64,000 bases of DNA from Allobosea sp. WAO (lineage in GTDB: Bacteria > Pseudomonadota > Alphaproteobacteria > Rhizobiales > Beijerinckiaceae): the NCBI RefSeq assembly GCF_001509835.1, contig NZ_JXTJ01000004.1:1-64000 (forward strand), written 5' to 3'. Below, piece by piece: positions 27,277 through 36,704 of this stretch. Positions within the stretch are counted from its first letter, which is position 1, and every line of letters starts with the position of its first letter. Both the position numbers and the translations under genes were made by a program. The notes under the pieces were generated by a model. That model ran no database searches. It worked only from the letters and a program-made list of their open reading frames with translations, and was not told where the DNA came from.

Positions 27277-27695
27277 TGGGGAGCGCGCCCGAAACGGTCA
27301 GCGCGCTCTTCCTCAGATCGGACGGCAAGGTCCTGCTCGGCCTGCGCGCCTCGTGGAAGCGCGCCTGGGCCGATCACTGGGATGCGATCGGTGGGCGGGT
27401 CGAGGTCGGTGAGGGCCTGGACGAGGCCCTGCTGCGCGAATGCGGCGAGGAGGTCGGGCTCGTGCCGACGGTCTATCGCCTGATGCTGTCGGCGCCGGAG
27501 CATTTCCCGGAGCGCAACGGCGCGGCGCTCCACCACATCTACGTGGTTTCGGCCTGGGACGGCGGCGACGCCGAGAACCTGAGCGACGAGCACAGCGAGA
27601 TCGGCTGGTTCTCGCTCGATGAGATGGCGGCCCTGCCGAACCTGACGGTGGCCGAGCTGATCGCGGTAGTGCGGGAGTACGGAGCGGCGGCGTAA
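27276..27695 (+). CDS. Nudix hydrolase
   Basis: The 139-residue protein has a complete Nudix box: GGRVEVGEGLDEALLRECGE followed by EVGL, fitting GX5EX7REUXEEXGU exactly. It should hydrolyse a nucleoside diphosphate linked to another group; the substrate is unknown. The ATG shares bases with the der stop (TGATG), so translation is coupled. Confidence 0.9.
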   Translation: MGSAPETVSALFLRSDGKVLLGLRASWKRAWADHWDAIGGRVEVGEGLDEALLRECGEEVGLVPTVYRLMLSAPEHFPERNGAALHHIYVVSAWDGGDAENLSDEHSEIGWFSLDEMAALPNLTVAELIAVVREYGAAA

Positions 27696-27706
27696 GGGCG
27701 CGTCAC

Positions 27707-27725
27707 GCTCGGGTCTGACCCGAGC
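27707..27725. terminator. Palindrome, REP-like element or terminator
   Basis: The 8-bp arms GCTCGGGT/ACCCGAGC with loop CTG lie between the convergent Nudix and SDR genes. The core resembles the CTCGGG...CCCGAG palindromes that recur between genes in related genomes (from memory). No T-tract follows. Confidence 0.4.
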
Positions 27726-27802
27726 ATCTCGTGATGAGAAAGGCGCCTCTGTCGGCCAGAGCTTCTCAGCTCTTCGCTACGCTCCGGCCGAGAATGACGG
27801 CC

Positions 27803-28543
27803 TTACGCCGGCATCTGCGGGCTGAGCACCTTGCCCTGCGGGAAGTCGAAGATCTTGCCGGTTTCGGTCCAGGCCGGTGAGGCGAGCTCGACGAGATGCG
27901 GCGCCAGCTCCTCCGGCGTCCTCAGCGTCTGCGGATCCTCGCCGGGCATGGCCTGCGCCCGCATCCGGGTCCGCAGCGGGCCGGGATTGACCAGCATGAC
28001 GCGCAGCGGCGACTTCTGGGTCTCGTTGGCGTAGCTGCGCGCCATCGCCTCGAGAGCGGCCTTCGAGATCGAGTACGGCCCCCAATAGGCCATGCACTTA
28101 TGCGCCGCGCCTGAGGAGAGCATGATCACCCGGCCGGCATCGGAGGCCTTCAGCGCGGGCTCGATCGATTTCAGCAGGCGCCAGTTGGCAGTGACGTTGA
28201 TGTCGAAGACCTGTGCCCATTCCTTGGGGCTGGCATGGGTCAGCGGCGAAAGCGGGCCGAGGATGCCGGCATTGGCCAGGAATATGTCGAGCTTGCCCCA
28301 GCGCTGCAGCAGGGCCGGGCCGAGCCGCTCGATCGCGCCGGCATCGGCCAGATCGGCCGGCACAAGCGTGGCGCTGCCGCCGACTGCTTGGATCGCGTCG
28401 TCGAGCTCCTCGAGCGCGCCGGTGGTGCGCGCCAGCGCCACGACATGGGCGCCGGCTTCGGCATAGGCGATGGCGGCCGCGCGGCCGATTCCGCGCGAGG
28501 CGCCGGTGACGAGCGCGACGCGCCCCTGCAAAGGCTTGGTCAT
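27803..28543 (-). CDS. Short-chain dehydrogenase/reductase
   Basis: The 246-residue SDR has the cofactor motif VTGASRGIGRAAA, the structural NAG in FLANAGILG, catalytic Ser in VIMLSSGAAH and the YSISK Tyr-Lys pair. Arg after the TGAS motif and the LARTTG strand end suggest NADP preference (inference). The substrate is unknown. It lies 17 bases after purF on the same strand, so it probably belongs to the cvpA-purF transcript. Confidence 0.9.
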   Translation of the reverse strand: MTKPLQGRVALVTGASRGIGRAAAIAYAEAGAHVVALARTTGALEELDDAIQAVGGSATLVPADLADAGAIERLGPALLQRWGKLDIFLANAGILGPLSPLTHASPKEWAQVFDINVTANWRLLKSIEPALKASDAGRVIMLSSGAAHKCMAYWGPYSISKAALEAMARSYANETQKSPLRVMLVNPGPLRTRMRAQAMPGEDPQTLRTPEELAPHLVELASPAWTETGKIFDFPQGKVLSPQMPA

Positions 28544-28560
28544 GACAATCCGCCGAAGGT

Positions 28561-30033
28561 TCAGCCGGCTTCGGCCAGCAGCGACAATTTCTGCTTGGCG
28601 CTCTCGCCGATCACGTCGGTCAGCGAGGTCGGGTAGTCGCCGGTGAAGCAGTGATCGGTGAAGGCCGGCTTGGCCGGGTCGCGTCCGGGATGCCCCATGG
28701 CGCGGTAGAGCCCGTCGACCGACAGGAACGCCAGCGAGTCGGCGCCGACGAATTGGCGCATCTCCTCGAGCGAATGCGTCGCGGCGAGCAGCTTCTCGCG
28801 GTCCGGCGTGTCGATGCCGTAATAGTCGGGATGGGTGATCGGCGGCGAGGAGATGCGGAAATGCACCTCGCGGGCACCGGCCTCGCGCATCATCTTGACG
28901 ATCTTGAAGGAGGTCGTGCCGCGCACGATCGAATCGTCGACGAGGACGATGCGCTTGCCGGCGACGACGCTGCGATTGGCCGAGTGCTTGAGGCGCACGC
29001 CGAGCTCGCGGACCTTCTGCGTCGGCTCGATGAAGGTGCGGCCGACATAGTGGTTGCGGATGATGCCGAGCTCGAACGGGATGCCGCTCGCCTGGGCATA
29101 GCCGAGCGCAGCCGGAACGCCGGAATCCGGGACCGGCACGATGACGTCGGCATCGGCCGGCGACTCGGCGGCGAGCTGGGCACCCATGCGCTTGCGGCGC
29201 TCATAGATGCTCTGGCCCTTCACGACCGAGTCCGGACGGGCGAAATAGATGTACTCGAAGATGCAGGGGCGCTCGGCCGCGGGCGGGAAGGGCTTGTGGC
29301 TCTCGATGCCCTGCTCGGAGATGACGACGACTTCGCCGTTCTCGATCTCGCGCACGAACTTGGCGCCGATGATGTCGAGCGCGCAGGTCTCGGAGGCGAG
29401 TATCGGGCAACCGTCGAGCTCGCCCAGGACGAGCGGCCGGATGCCGAGCGGGTCGCGCGCGCCGATCAGCTTCTTGTTGGTGACGCCGACGAAGGCATAG
29501 GCGCCCTCGATCTGGCGGATGGCCTCGACGAACCTGTCGATGAAGCGGCTCTTGCGGCTGCGTGCCACCAGATGCAGCAGCACCTCGGTGTCCGAGGTCG
29601 ACTGGTAGATCGCGCCGTCGCGAACGAGATTGCGCCGCAGCGTCAAACCATTGGTCAGGTTGCCGTTATGGGCGACCGCGAAGCCGCCGCCATGCAACTC
29701 GGCAAAGAGCGGCTGGACATTGCGCAGGATGGTCTCGCCGGTGGTCGAGTAGCGCACATGGCCGATCGCCTGCGTGCCCTTGAGCTTGTCGATGACGCCG
29801 GCATCCGAGAAGGCGTCGCCGACGAGGCCGAGCCGGCGCTCGGAATGAAAGCGCTTGCCGTCGAAGGAGACGATGCCGGCCGCTTCTTGGCCCCGGTGCT
29901 GGAGCGCGTGCAGTCCGAGCGCCGTCAGCGCCGCCGCATCGGCGTGTCCGAAGATGCCGAAGACGCCGCATTCCTCACGCAGACGGTCGGCATTCGGGTC
30001 GAACGCAGCCTCGCTATCGTGGATATGGCTCAT
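28561..30033 (-). CDS. purF: Amidophosphoribosyltransferase
   Basis: This 490-residue enzyme makes phosphoribosylamine from PRPP and glutamine, the first step of purine synthesis. A 21-residue propeptide precedes Cys22 (REECGVFGIFG), which becomes the N-terminal nucleophile. The amidotransferase motifs AIGHVRYSTTG and HNGNLTN, and the PRPP motif IVLVDDSIVRGTTS near residue 370, are intact. The start MSHIHDSE at 30033 has GGAG six bases upstream; ATG 30045 has none. cvpA lies immediately upstream, the classic pair. Confidence 0.95.
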   Translation of the reverse strand: MSHIHDSEAAFDPNADRLREECGVFGIFGHADAAALTALGLHALQHRGQEAAGIVSFDGKRFHSERRLGLVGDAFSDAGVIDKLKGTQAIGHVRYSTTGETILRNVQPLFAELHGGGFAVAHNGNLTNGLTLRRNLVRDGAIYQSTSDTEVLLHLVARSRKSRFIDRFVEAIRQIEGAYAFVGVTNKKLIGARDPLGIRPLVLGELDGCPILASETCALDIIGAKFVREIENGEVVVISEQGIESHKPFPPAAERPCIFEYIYFARPDSVVKGQSIYERRKRMGAQLAAESPADADVIVPVPDSGVPAALGYAQASGIPFELGIIRNHYVGRTFIEPTQKVRELGVRLKHSANRSVVAGKRIVLVDDSIVRGTTSFKIVKMMREAGAREVHFRISSPPITHPDYYGIDTPDREKLLAATHSLEEMRQFVGADSLAFLSVDGLYRAMGHPGRDPAKPAFTDHCFTGDYPTSLTDVIGESAKQKLSLLAEAG

Positions 30034-30062
30034 CTTTGGCTCCATCGGGAGGGGCTCTCCAG

Positions 30063-30761
30063 TCAGGGACGCGGTGCGGCCGGAGCGGTGGTTCCGGTCG
30101 GGCTATTGGAATCGATCACGCGCTGCAGCGCCTGGCGGTCGGTCGCGCCCGGCGCCTGCGTGCGCCGCTGCGGATCGGTCGAAGGCGAGCCCGCGGGCGG
30201 GGTGCGCGGCTCTTCGGCCGGTGCCTCGGTCGGCTCGCCGCCGGCCTTGGGTTGCAGCAGCTTCTTGATGAACTCGGAATCGATGTCCTGCGGCAGCATG
30301 GTCAGCAGGCTGCGCCCGGTTTCCTCGAGGATCGGCTTCGAGCGGGAATCACGGGCCCAGGCCGGCTGCATCTTTTCGGGAACGAGCGCGGTGAAGAAGA
30401 GATAGCCGACGACCGCCAAGAGCAGGCCGCGGCCGGCGCCGAAGACGAAGCCGAGGGTGCGGTCGAGCGCGCCGATACGCGAATCGAGCACGAAGTCGGA
30501 GATCCGCGCCGTGATCAGCGAAACGATGATCAGCGTCGCCAGGAAGAGGCCGGCGATCACCACGACCAGCGCCACCGTCTTGTTCGGAATGTGCTGCTGA
30601 GCGAACGGCAGGAGCTGCGGATGGAATATCCAGGCGACGACTGCTGCGGCCGCCCAGGAGGCGATCGCCAGAACCTCGCGGGTCAGCCCGCGAACCGCCG
30701 CCAGCAAAGCGGAAACGAGAACCACGCCGATGACGACGAGATCGAGAAGGGTCACAGGCAT
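30063..30761 (-). CDS. cvpA: CvpA family membrane protein
   Basis: The 232-residue protein has four membrane segments in the first 120 residues, starting LLDLVVIGVVLVSALLAAVRG. A disordered Pro/Thr-rich tail follows (for example EAPAEEPRTPPAGSPSTDP). CvpA is required for colicin V production in E. coli and is linked to envelope integrity. It precedes purF by 29 bases. Confidence 0.92.
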   Translation of the reverse strand: MPVTLLDLVVIGVVLVSALLAAVRGLTREVLAIASWAAAAVVAWIFHPQLLPFAQQHIPNKTVALVVVIAGLFLATLIIVSLITARISDFVLDSRIGALDRTLGFVFGAGRGLLLAVVGYLFFTALVPEKMQPAWARDSRSKPILEETGRSLLTMLPQDIDSEFIKKLLQPKAGGEPTEAPAEEPRTPPAGSPSTDPQRRTQAPGATDRQALQRVIDSNSPTGTTAPAAPRP

Positions 30762-30955
30762 GTCGGGGCCGCTTCGCTGAGAAACCGGGGCCAGCTCCCG
30801 AGAGATGGGGTGGCCATGCGGGTTTTGCTATACAAGTTCGTGTGTCGCACGTCACCCATGCAGTCGGCTCATTTTGCACTGCGAGAGCCGGGGTCGATCA
30901 GGGGGTATCCAGACTGAGCGGTGAACCGGTCTCGCCATGGTCGGACAGCGTTGTC

Positions 30956-32380
30956 TTAGCGGTCGGCTTGCTGGGCGCGCTGACCGGAACGGGCCCGCGG
31001 CGCCATCGCGGCAATCTCCGCGACGAGCTCGCCGACATGACTGAGCCGCTTCAGCCCGAGTCCGCCGCCATCGCCCGATTCGGCGCCGCCGACGGGCATG
31101 ACCGCGCTGCCGAAGCCGAGCTTGGCGGCTTCGCGCAGCCGTGCGGCCGAGACGGAGACCGGGCGGATGGCGCCCGAAAGCGCGATCTCGCCGAAATAGA
31201 CCGATCCTGCCGGCAGTATCGCGCCGGTCAGGGACGAAACCAGCGCCGCCGCGACCGCGAGGTCAGCGGCCGGCTCGGCGACGCGCAGGCCGCCGGCGAC
31301 GTTGAGATAAATGTCGTGCTGGCCGAGCTTCAGCCCGCCATGCGTTTCCAGCACCGCCAGCACCATGGCGAGGCGGCTGTTCTCCCAGCCCACCACCGCG
31401 CGCCGCGGCGTGCCGAGCGCGGTCGGCGCGACCAGCGCCTGGATCTCGACCAGCACCGGCCTCGTGCCCTCGACGCTGGCGAGCACTGCGGCGCCGGGCG
31501 CGCCTTGATCGCGGCCAGTCAGGAACAGGGCCGAGGGGTTGCCGACCTCGGAAAGCCCCTGTCCGGTCATCTCGAAGACGCCGATCTCGTCGGTCGCTCC
31601 GAAGCGGTTCTTCTGGCCGCGCAGGATGCGGAAGGCATGCGCGCCCTCGCCCTCGAAGGAGAGCACGGCGTCGACCATGTGCTCGACGACGCGCGGGCCG
31701 GCGATCTGCCCGTCCTTGGTGACATGGCCGACCAGGATCAGGCAGGCGCCAGAGGTCTTGGCATAGCGGATCAGCGCCTGCGCCGAGCCGCGCACCTGCG
31801 TCACCGTGCCCGGCGCGCTCTCGACCTCGCCCGACCACATGGTCTGGATCGAATCGATTACCACCAGGGCAGGGCGCTGACCCTGGCCGAGGGTGGCTAT
31901 GATGTCCTCGACATTGGTCTCGGCCGCGAGATCGACCGGCGCTTCGGCGAGGCCCATGCGCTGCGCCCGCAGGCGCACCTGGCTGGTCGATTCCTCGCCC
32001 GAGACATAGACGACGCGCCGCCCGGTCAGCGCCATAGCGGCGCAGGCCTGCATGAGCAGGGTCGATTTGCCGATGCCTGGATCGCCGCCGATCAGCAGGA
32101 CCGAGCCCGGCACGAAGCCGCCACCGGTGACGCGGTCGAGCTCGCCGATGCCGGAAACGATGCGCGGCGCATCTTGCGTCTCGCCCTTCAGGCTCTCCAG
32201 CGCGAAGATGCGGCCCCGCGCCCGTCCGCCGCCATTGACCCTGCCGCCGCCGGGGACCGGGGCGGCCTGCGCCTCCTCGGACAGCGACGACCAGGTGCCG
32301 CAGGCATCGCACTTGCCCTGCCAGCGGTGATAGACCGCGCCGCAGGCTTGGCACGCATAGGTCGGACCGCGCTTCGCCAT
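30956..32380 (-). CDS. radA: DNA repair protein RadA (Sms)
   Basis: This 474-residue recombination protein processes branched DNA intermediates. The N-terminal zinc finger CQACG...CDACG lies within residues 10-30. The Walker A GGDPGIGKSTL is near residue 98, and the RadA-specific KNRFGATDEIG motif and a C-terminal Lon-protease-like domain follow. Six bases separate it from alr upstream, and alr overlaps dnaB, so dnaB-alr-radA is one operon. A LexA-type box lies before dnaB. Confidence 0.96.
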   Translation of the reverse strand: MAKRGPTYACQACGAVYHRWQGKCDACGTWSSLSEEAQAAPVPGGGRVNGGGRARGRIFALESLKGETQDAPRIVSGIGELDRVTGGGFVPGSVLLIGGDPGIGKSTLLMQACAAMALTGRRVVYVSGEESTSQVRLRAQRMGLAEAPVDLAAETNVEDIIATLGQGQRPALVVIDSIQTMWSGEVESAPGTVTQVRGSAQALIRYAKTSGACLILVGHVTKDGQIAGPRVVEHMVDAVLSFEGEGAHAFRILRGQKNRFGATDEIGVFEMTGQGLSEVGNPSALFLTGRDQGAPGAAVLASVEGTRPVLVEIQALVAPTALGTPRRAVVGWENSRLAMVLAVLETHGGLKLGQHDIYLNVAGGLRVAEPAADLAVAAALVSSLTGAILPAGSVYFGEIALSGAIRPVSVSAARLREAAKLGFGSAVMPVGGAESGDGGGLGLKRLSHVGELVAEIAAMAPRARSGQRAQQADR

Positions 32381-32386
32381 TGCGGC

Positions 32387-33517
32387 CTAGAGTCCGGTAT
32401 AGCGCCGCGCATGGCGCCAGCCGAGGCTGGTGAGCACCTCGTATCCGATGGTTTTGGCGCCGGCACCGACCGTTTCGAGATCGAGCTCGCCGCCGATCAG
32501 GGTGACGGGCGCTCCGCGCACGGCCGTGCCGGCCGGGGCGTGGGTGACATCGACGATGATCAGGTCCATCGAGACGGTGCCGACGAAGGGGCAGCGCAGT
32601 CCGCCGACCAGCGCGGAGCCGCCCGGCGTGATATCGGTCCAGCTCGCATTGCGCGGATAGCCGTCGGCATAGCCGAGGCTGATCGTCGCCAGCTTGCGGC
32701 GCCCTGGCGCCGTCCAGCGGCCGTTATAGCCGACCTGCGTGCCACCAGCGATTTCGCGGACCTGGATGATGCGCGCCTCGAGGCCGATGACCGGCTGCAT
32801 CGGATTGGGCTGGCCGGGGGTCGGATTGCCGCCATAGAGCGCATAGCCCGGGCGAGTGAGCTGGTAGGATGGGCAATCCGGCAGGAAATGGGCCGACGAG
32901 TTCTTCAGCGAGGCCGGCACGCCCGGAAAGGCTGCCGCGATCTCGGCGAAGGCGGCGATCTGGCGGGCATTGGCTGGATTGGCCAGATCCTCCGAAGCGG
33001 CGAAATGGCTCATCACCAGCCCGATCCCGGCAGCGGCAATGACGCCGGAGCGCTCACGGGCGAGGTCGAGCCCTTCGCCGACCCAGAGCCCGAGCCGGTT
33101 CATCGCCGTATCGACATGCAGCGCCGCCGGGCGGACCTTGGCGCCGCTCTGGCGGAATCCGGCCCATTCGAGCAGCTCTTCATGCGAGCCGAGCACAGGC
33201 GAAAGATTGTGCTCGGCGAACAGCCCGGAACTGTCGGGAGGCAGTCCGTTCAGCACATAGATCGTCGCTTCGGGAGCGGTCGCGCGGGCACGGATGCCTT
33301 CGGAGAGATGGGCTACGAAGAAGTTGCGGCAGCCGGCGGCGGCGAGCGCCGTCACGGCCGGTTCGATGCCGATGCCATAGGCATCGGCCTTGACCACGGC
33401 GGCGGCCTCGGTGTCGGCGCGCGCGCCGAGCGCGCGCCAGTTGGCGACGAGCGCGCCGAGGTCGATCTTCAGCAACGGGCCGTGGTCGGCATTGGTCGGT
33501 GTGTCGAAGGGGTTCAT
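32387..33517 (-). CDS. alr: Alanine racemase
   Basis: This 376-residue PLP enzyme converts L- to D-alanine for peptidoglycan. PLP lysine Lys43 lies in AAVVKADAYGIG, the HVDTAMNRLG and SLGYADGYPR motifs are present, and the catalytic Tyr is in GGTQVGYNGRW, a variant of the usual VSYGxxW region. The start ATG overlaps the dnaB stop (ATGA), giving translational coupling. Confidence 0.94.
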   Translation of the reverse strand: MNPFDTPTNADHGPLLKIDLGALVANWRALGARADTEAAAVVKADAYGIGIEPAVTALAAAGCRNFFVAHLSEGIRARATAPEATIYVLNGLPPDSSGLFAEHNLSPVLGSHEELLEWAGFRQSGAKVRPAALHVDTAMNRLGLWVGEGLDLARERSGVIAAAGIGLVMSHFAASEDLANPANARQIAAFAEIAAAFPGVPASLKNSSAHFLPDCPSYQLTRPGYALYGGNPTPGQPNPMQPVIGLEARIIQVREIAGGTQVGYNGRWTAPGRRKLATISLGYADGYPRNASWTDITPGGSALVGGLRCPFVGTVSMDLIIVDVTHAPAGTAVRGAPVTLIGGELDLETVGAGAKTIGYEVLTSLGWRHARRYTGL

Positions 33518-35004
33518 TCAAGACGCTCCGGAAGTCCGCTCTGGTCGGCCCTGTCGGAGAAGCGCGTCACGTCGGCGTCGAACTGCAGGGCGATGGTTCC
33601 GGTCGGGCCGTGGCGCTGCTTGCCGATGATGAGCTCGGCCAGGCCATGGGCCGCCTCCATCTCGATCTGCCACTTGTTGTGGTCTTCGGTGCCGGGGCGC
33701 GGCTCCTTGCCCTTCAGGTAGTACTCGTCGCGATAGACGAACATCACCACGTCGGCGTCCTGCTCGATCGAGCCGGATTCGCGAAGGTCGGAAAGCTGCG
33801 GCCGCTTGTCGTCGCGGGATTCGACCTGGCGGGAGAGCTGGGAGAGGGCGATGATCGGAACGCTGAGCTCCTTGGCCAGCGCCTTCAGGCTGGTGGTGAT
33901 CTCGGTCAGCTCCTGCACGCGGTTCTGGCTGTTCTTCGAGGAACCGGCGAGCAACTGGAGATAGTCGATGAACAGGACATCGAGCCCCTTCTGGCGCTTC
34001 AGTCGCCGGGCACGAGCCATCAGCTGGGCGATCGAGATGCCGCCGGTCTGGTCGATATAGAGCGGCAGCTTCTCGATCTGCGCGGCAACGTCGCTGAGCC
34101 TGGCGAATTCGGCCTCGGTGAGACGACCCTGCCTGATCTTGTAGGACGAGATGCTCGCCTGCTCGGCGACGATACGGGTCGCCAGCTGGTCGGAAGACAT
34201 TTCGAGCGAGAAGAAGCCGACGATCCCGCCATCGACGGATTTGAGTTCGCCGTTCTCCTGACGCTCGGCCCGCCAGGCCTTGGCGATGTTGAAGGCGATG
34301 TTGGTGGCGAGCGAGGTCTTGCCCATGGCGGGACGGCCGGCCAGCACGATCAGGTCGGAGCGCTGCAGGCCGCCCATCCGCTGGTCGAGGTCGCGTAGAC
34401 CGGAGGAAATGCCGGACAAGCCGCCGGCTCGCTGGAAGGCGCTGGCCGCCATGTCGATGGCGAGCCGCATTGCCTGGTCGAATTTTTGGAAGCCGCCCTC
34501 ATAGCGACCCTTCTCCGCCAGCTCGTAGAGGCGACGCTCCGCCGACTCGATCTGCTCGCGCGGCGGCATGTCGACCGGGGCGTCATAGGCGACGTTGACG
34601 AGCTCCTCGCCGACGCCGATCAGCTGCCGGCGGATGGCGAGGTCGTAGATGGTGCGGCCATAGTCCTGTGAGTTGATGACCGTAGTCGCTTCGGCCGCCA
34701 GCCGCGCCAGATATTGCGAGGCGGTGATGCCGCCGAGATCGAGCTCGCCTACATAGGTCTTCAGCGTGATCGGCGTCGCGATCTTGCCGGCACGAATCAA
34801 ACCCGACATCAGCTCGAAGATGCGCTGGTGCAGCTCCTCGAAGAAGTGCTCCGGCTGCAGGAAGTCGGAGACCCGGTAGAAGGCTTCGTTGTTGACGAGG
34901 ATCGCGCCCAGCAGCGCCTGCTCTGCCTCGATGTTGTGAGGCTGGACGCGGAAATTCGCCTCGCGGGTTTCGAGACGGGTGACGAGGGCGGTTGCGCTGG
35001 ACAT
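33514..35004 (-). CDS. dnaB: Replicative DNA helicase
   Basis: This 496-residue hexameric helicase unwinds DNA at the fork. The N-terminal dimerisation domain begins at PHNIEAEQALLGAILVNNEA. The RecA-like C-terminal domain has Walker A in VLAGRPAMGKTSLATNIA near residue 225, FFSLEMSSDQLATR, and DVLFIDYLQLL. It is the first gene of the dnaB-alr-radA operon. A good promoter and a LexA-type direct repeat lie 38-85 bases upstream. Confidence 0.97.
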   Translation of the reverse strand: MSSATALVTRLETREANFRVQPHNIEAEQALLGAILVNNEAFYRVSDFLQPEHFFEELHQRIFELMSGLIRAGKIATPITLKTYVGELDLGGITASQYLARLAAEATTVINSQDYGRTIYDLAIRRQLIGVGEELVNVAYDAPVDMPPREQIESAERRLYELAEKGRYEGGFQKFDQAMRLAIDMAASAFQRAGGLSGISSGLRDLDQRMGGLQRSDLIVLAGRPAMGKTSLATNIAFNIAKAWRAERQENGELKSVDGGIVGFFSLEMSSDQLATRIVAEQASISSYKIRQGRLTEAEFARLSDVAAQIEKLPLYIDQTGGISIAQLMARARRLKRQKGLDVLFIDYLQLLAGSSKNSQNRVQELTEITTSLKALAKELSVPIIALSQLSRQVESRDDKRPQLSDLRESGSIEQDADVVMFVYRDEYYLKGKEPRPGTEDHNKWQIEMEAAHGLAELIIGKQRHGPTGTIALQFDADVTRFSDRADQSGLPERLE

Positions 35005-35041
35005 GGCCTTGGATAGGTCAGAGTCGCCGAGTCATGAACCT

Positions 35042-35056
35042 GAACAAAGTGGGAAC
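35042..35056 (-). promoter_or_regulatory. LexA (SOS) box upstream of dnaB
   Basis: On the minus strand GTTC-CCACTTT-GTTC matches GTTC-N7-GTTC exactly (bases 35056 to 35042), in the same orientation as the gene, 38 bases before the ATG. It overlaps the expected transcription start of the promoter at 35061-35089. A third GTTC follows two bases later (35036-35039). Confidence 0.6.
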
Positions 35057-35060
35057 GGAT

Positions 35061-35089
35061 GGAATAGCCGGAACTCTGCCCGTTGTCCA
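35061..35089 (-). promoter_or_regulatory. Putative dnaB promoter
   Basis: TGGACA (-35, five of six consensus bases, 35084-35089) and TATTCC (-10, 35061-35066) are separated by 17 bases on the minus strand, with the LexA-type box just downstream. Confidence 0.5.
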
Positions 35090-35096
35090 CAGTGCC

Positions 35097-35128
35097 AACG
35101 AAAAGGGCGCCGTGTTGCCACGGCGCCC
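35097..35128 (-). terminator. Rho-independent terminator of rplI
   Basis: On the minus strand a perfect 10-bp stem GGGCGCCGTG/CACGGCGCCC with a 4-base loop is followed directly by TTTTCGTT. It lies 29 bases after the rplI stop codon and isolates rplI from dnaB. Confidence 0.88.
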
Positions 35129-35156
35129 ATTGACTCCGGACAGGCCGGAAAAGCGA

Positions 35157-35723
35157 TCAGCGATCGTCGTCGTCGCCGGCCTCGGCCAGCGCGGCGCCGA
35201 CCTCGAGGCCGAGATCGTCGAGGTCGAAGGCCTCGCGTGCGGTGACGTCCTCACCACGCACCTGGCGCTCGGCCTCTTCGGCCGAACGGGCGATGTTGAC
35301 GGTGACGGTGACCGAGACTTCCGGATGCAGTACGACCGGGACGGTGTGCAGGCCGAGCGTCTTGATCGGCGCGTTCAGGGTGATCTGGCCGCGTTCGACC
35401 GAGAAGCCGTCACCGCTCAGCGCCTCGGCGATGTCGCGGGTCGAGACCGAACCGTAGAGCACGCCGGATTCGCCCGACTGGCGCAGCATCACAACCGAAT
35501 GGCCGTTCAGCGTCTCGGCGACCGATTCGGCCTCGTGCTTGAGCTCGAGGTTGCGGGTCTCGAGCTGGACGCGCTGGTTCTCGAAGCGCTTCTTGTTCTC
35601 TTCGGTCGCGCGCAGGGCCTTGCCACGAGCGAGCAGGTAATTGCGGCCGTAGCCGTCGCGCACGCGCACAGTCTCGCCCATCTGGCCGAGCTTGGCGACA
35701 CGTTCGAGCAGGATAACTTCCAT
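35157..35723 (-). CDS. rplI: 50S ribosomal protein L9
   Basis: The 188-residue protein begins [19 protein letters not shown], with [17 protein letters not shown], the canonical L9 N-terminal RNA-binding domain, a long central helix, and a C-terminal domain. It carries an acidic tail (AEAGDDDDR) that lengthens it beyond E. coli L9. AAGGAG precedes the ATG. It follows DUF2232 by 36 bases, the usual Hyphomicrobiales order. Confidence 0.97.
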   Translation of the reverse strand: MEVILLERVAKLGQMGETVRVRDGYGRNYLLARGKALRATEENKKRFENQRVQLETRNLELKHEAESVAETLNGHSVVMLRQSGESGVLYGSVSTRDIAEALSGDGFSVERGQITLNAPIKTLGLHTVPVVLHPEVSVTVTVNIARSAEEAERQVRGEDVTAREAFDLDDLGLEVGAALAEAGDDDDR

Positions 35724-35759
35724 GGTCTTTCTCCTTGATGTTCGTCGAAAAGGTTGATG

Positions 35760-36704
35760 TCAGGCGGTAGGCGGCGTCGACGATCTGCGCCGGCGCAAGT
35801 CGATCAGCGCGTCGGCGATGCCGAGCAGCGCGAGGAACGGGAACACCGTGATCAGCATGATCAGCAGTGCCAGATAGACCGCGAACAGGGTCGGCATCCG
35901 CCAGGGCTTGCCGCGGCTGAGGTCGTGAACCGCGGCGAGGCCGGCGAGCCCGAAGGCTGCGATCAGCGCCCCGGTGATGGCCGCGCCAGCGAGACCGACG
36001 AAGCCCCCCATCAGGCTGAGCAGGAAGCCGGCGCCGAGGGCCGCGACGGCCTTGGCGGGCAGGCGGGTCGCCGGGATGAAGGGCCAGGGGCGGGGCAGGC
36101 GGCCGGAAAGCTGAACGGCCTTCGCTGCCAGCCAGAGATTGGCGACGATCATCGGCACGAACGAGGCACCGGCGGCGGCCGGAACCAGGGCCGCGAGGCG
36201 GGCTGCGAGATCGGCGACGTCGATGCCGCTCGGCAGGCGCACCGAGGGGCCGACGCCTTCGCCGCCGCTGAGCACCAGCTGCAGCCCGCGCGTCATGGCG
36301 CTGCGATAGGTCTCGTAGTCGGAGGAGATCGCCAGCGCACCGCCGATCGTCACCAGCGTCGCGACCGCGGCGATCCAGACCAGCAGCCGCCCTAGTGGAT
36401 ACCATTCGCTGGTGCCGTCGCCGTTGTCGCGCGCCAGCAAGGCGAGATAGGCGATCCACCAGGCCGGCAGCGCGGCGCCGATGGCGAAGGCGAGCCCGAG
36501 CGGAACTTTCAGCACGAGCGCGACGGCGGCCGTCCCGCAGGCCGCGGCGACGAGCCCGGCGCGATGGTTCCAGCCGAGCGCCGCGATGAAGACAGGAAGC
36601 GGGGCGACATAGGACAACAGCAGCGCCAGCGGCGATCCGGTGATCACCACTGTGAATAGAAGGGCTGAAACCAGCCCGGCGCCGATGCCGACGATGGGTA
36701 GCAT
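35760..36704 (-). CDS. DUF2232 (YybS-like) membrane protein
   Basis: The 314-residue protein has about eight membrane segments, starting LPIVGIGAGLVSALLFTVVI. The C-terminal VYLALLIMLITVFPFLALLGIADALIDLR (split: VYLALLIMLITVFPFLALLG) fits the DUF2232 family, which sits between rpsR and rplI in many alphaproteobacteria. The function is unknown. A terminator-like hairpin lies between rpsR and this gene. Confidence 0.85.
   Translation of the reverse strand: MLPIVGIGAGLVSALLFTVVITGSPLALLLSYVAPLPVFIAALGWNHRAGLVAAACGTAAVALVLKVPLGLAFAIGAALPAWWIAYLALLARDNGDGTSEWYPLGRLLVWIAAVATLVTIGGALAISSDYETYRSAMTRGLQLVLSGGEGVGPSVRLPSGIDVADLAARLAALVPAAAGASFVPMIVANLWLAAKAVQLSGRLPRPWPFIPATRLPAKAVAALGAGFLLSLMGGFVGLAGAAITGALIAAFGLAGLAAVHDLSRGKPWRMPTLFAVYLALLIMLITVFPFLALLGIADALIDLRRRRSSTPPTA

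Noticed and set aside
28651..30405. Plus-strand open frame of 584 codons opposite purF and cvpA
   Set aside because: Antisense shadow with Asp/Gly/Ala-biased composition; purF on the other strand is certain.
30842..33721. Plus-strand open frame of 959 codons opposite radA and alr
   Set aside because: Antisense shadow of high-GC genes; the minus-strand proteins are clear family members with all motifs.
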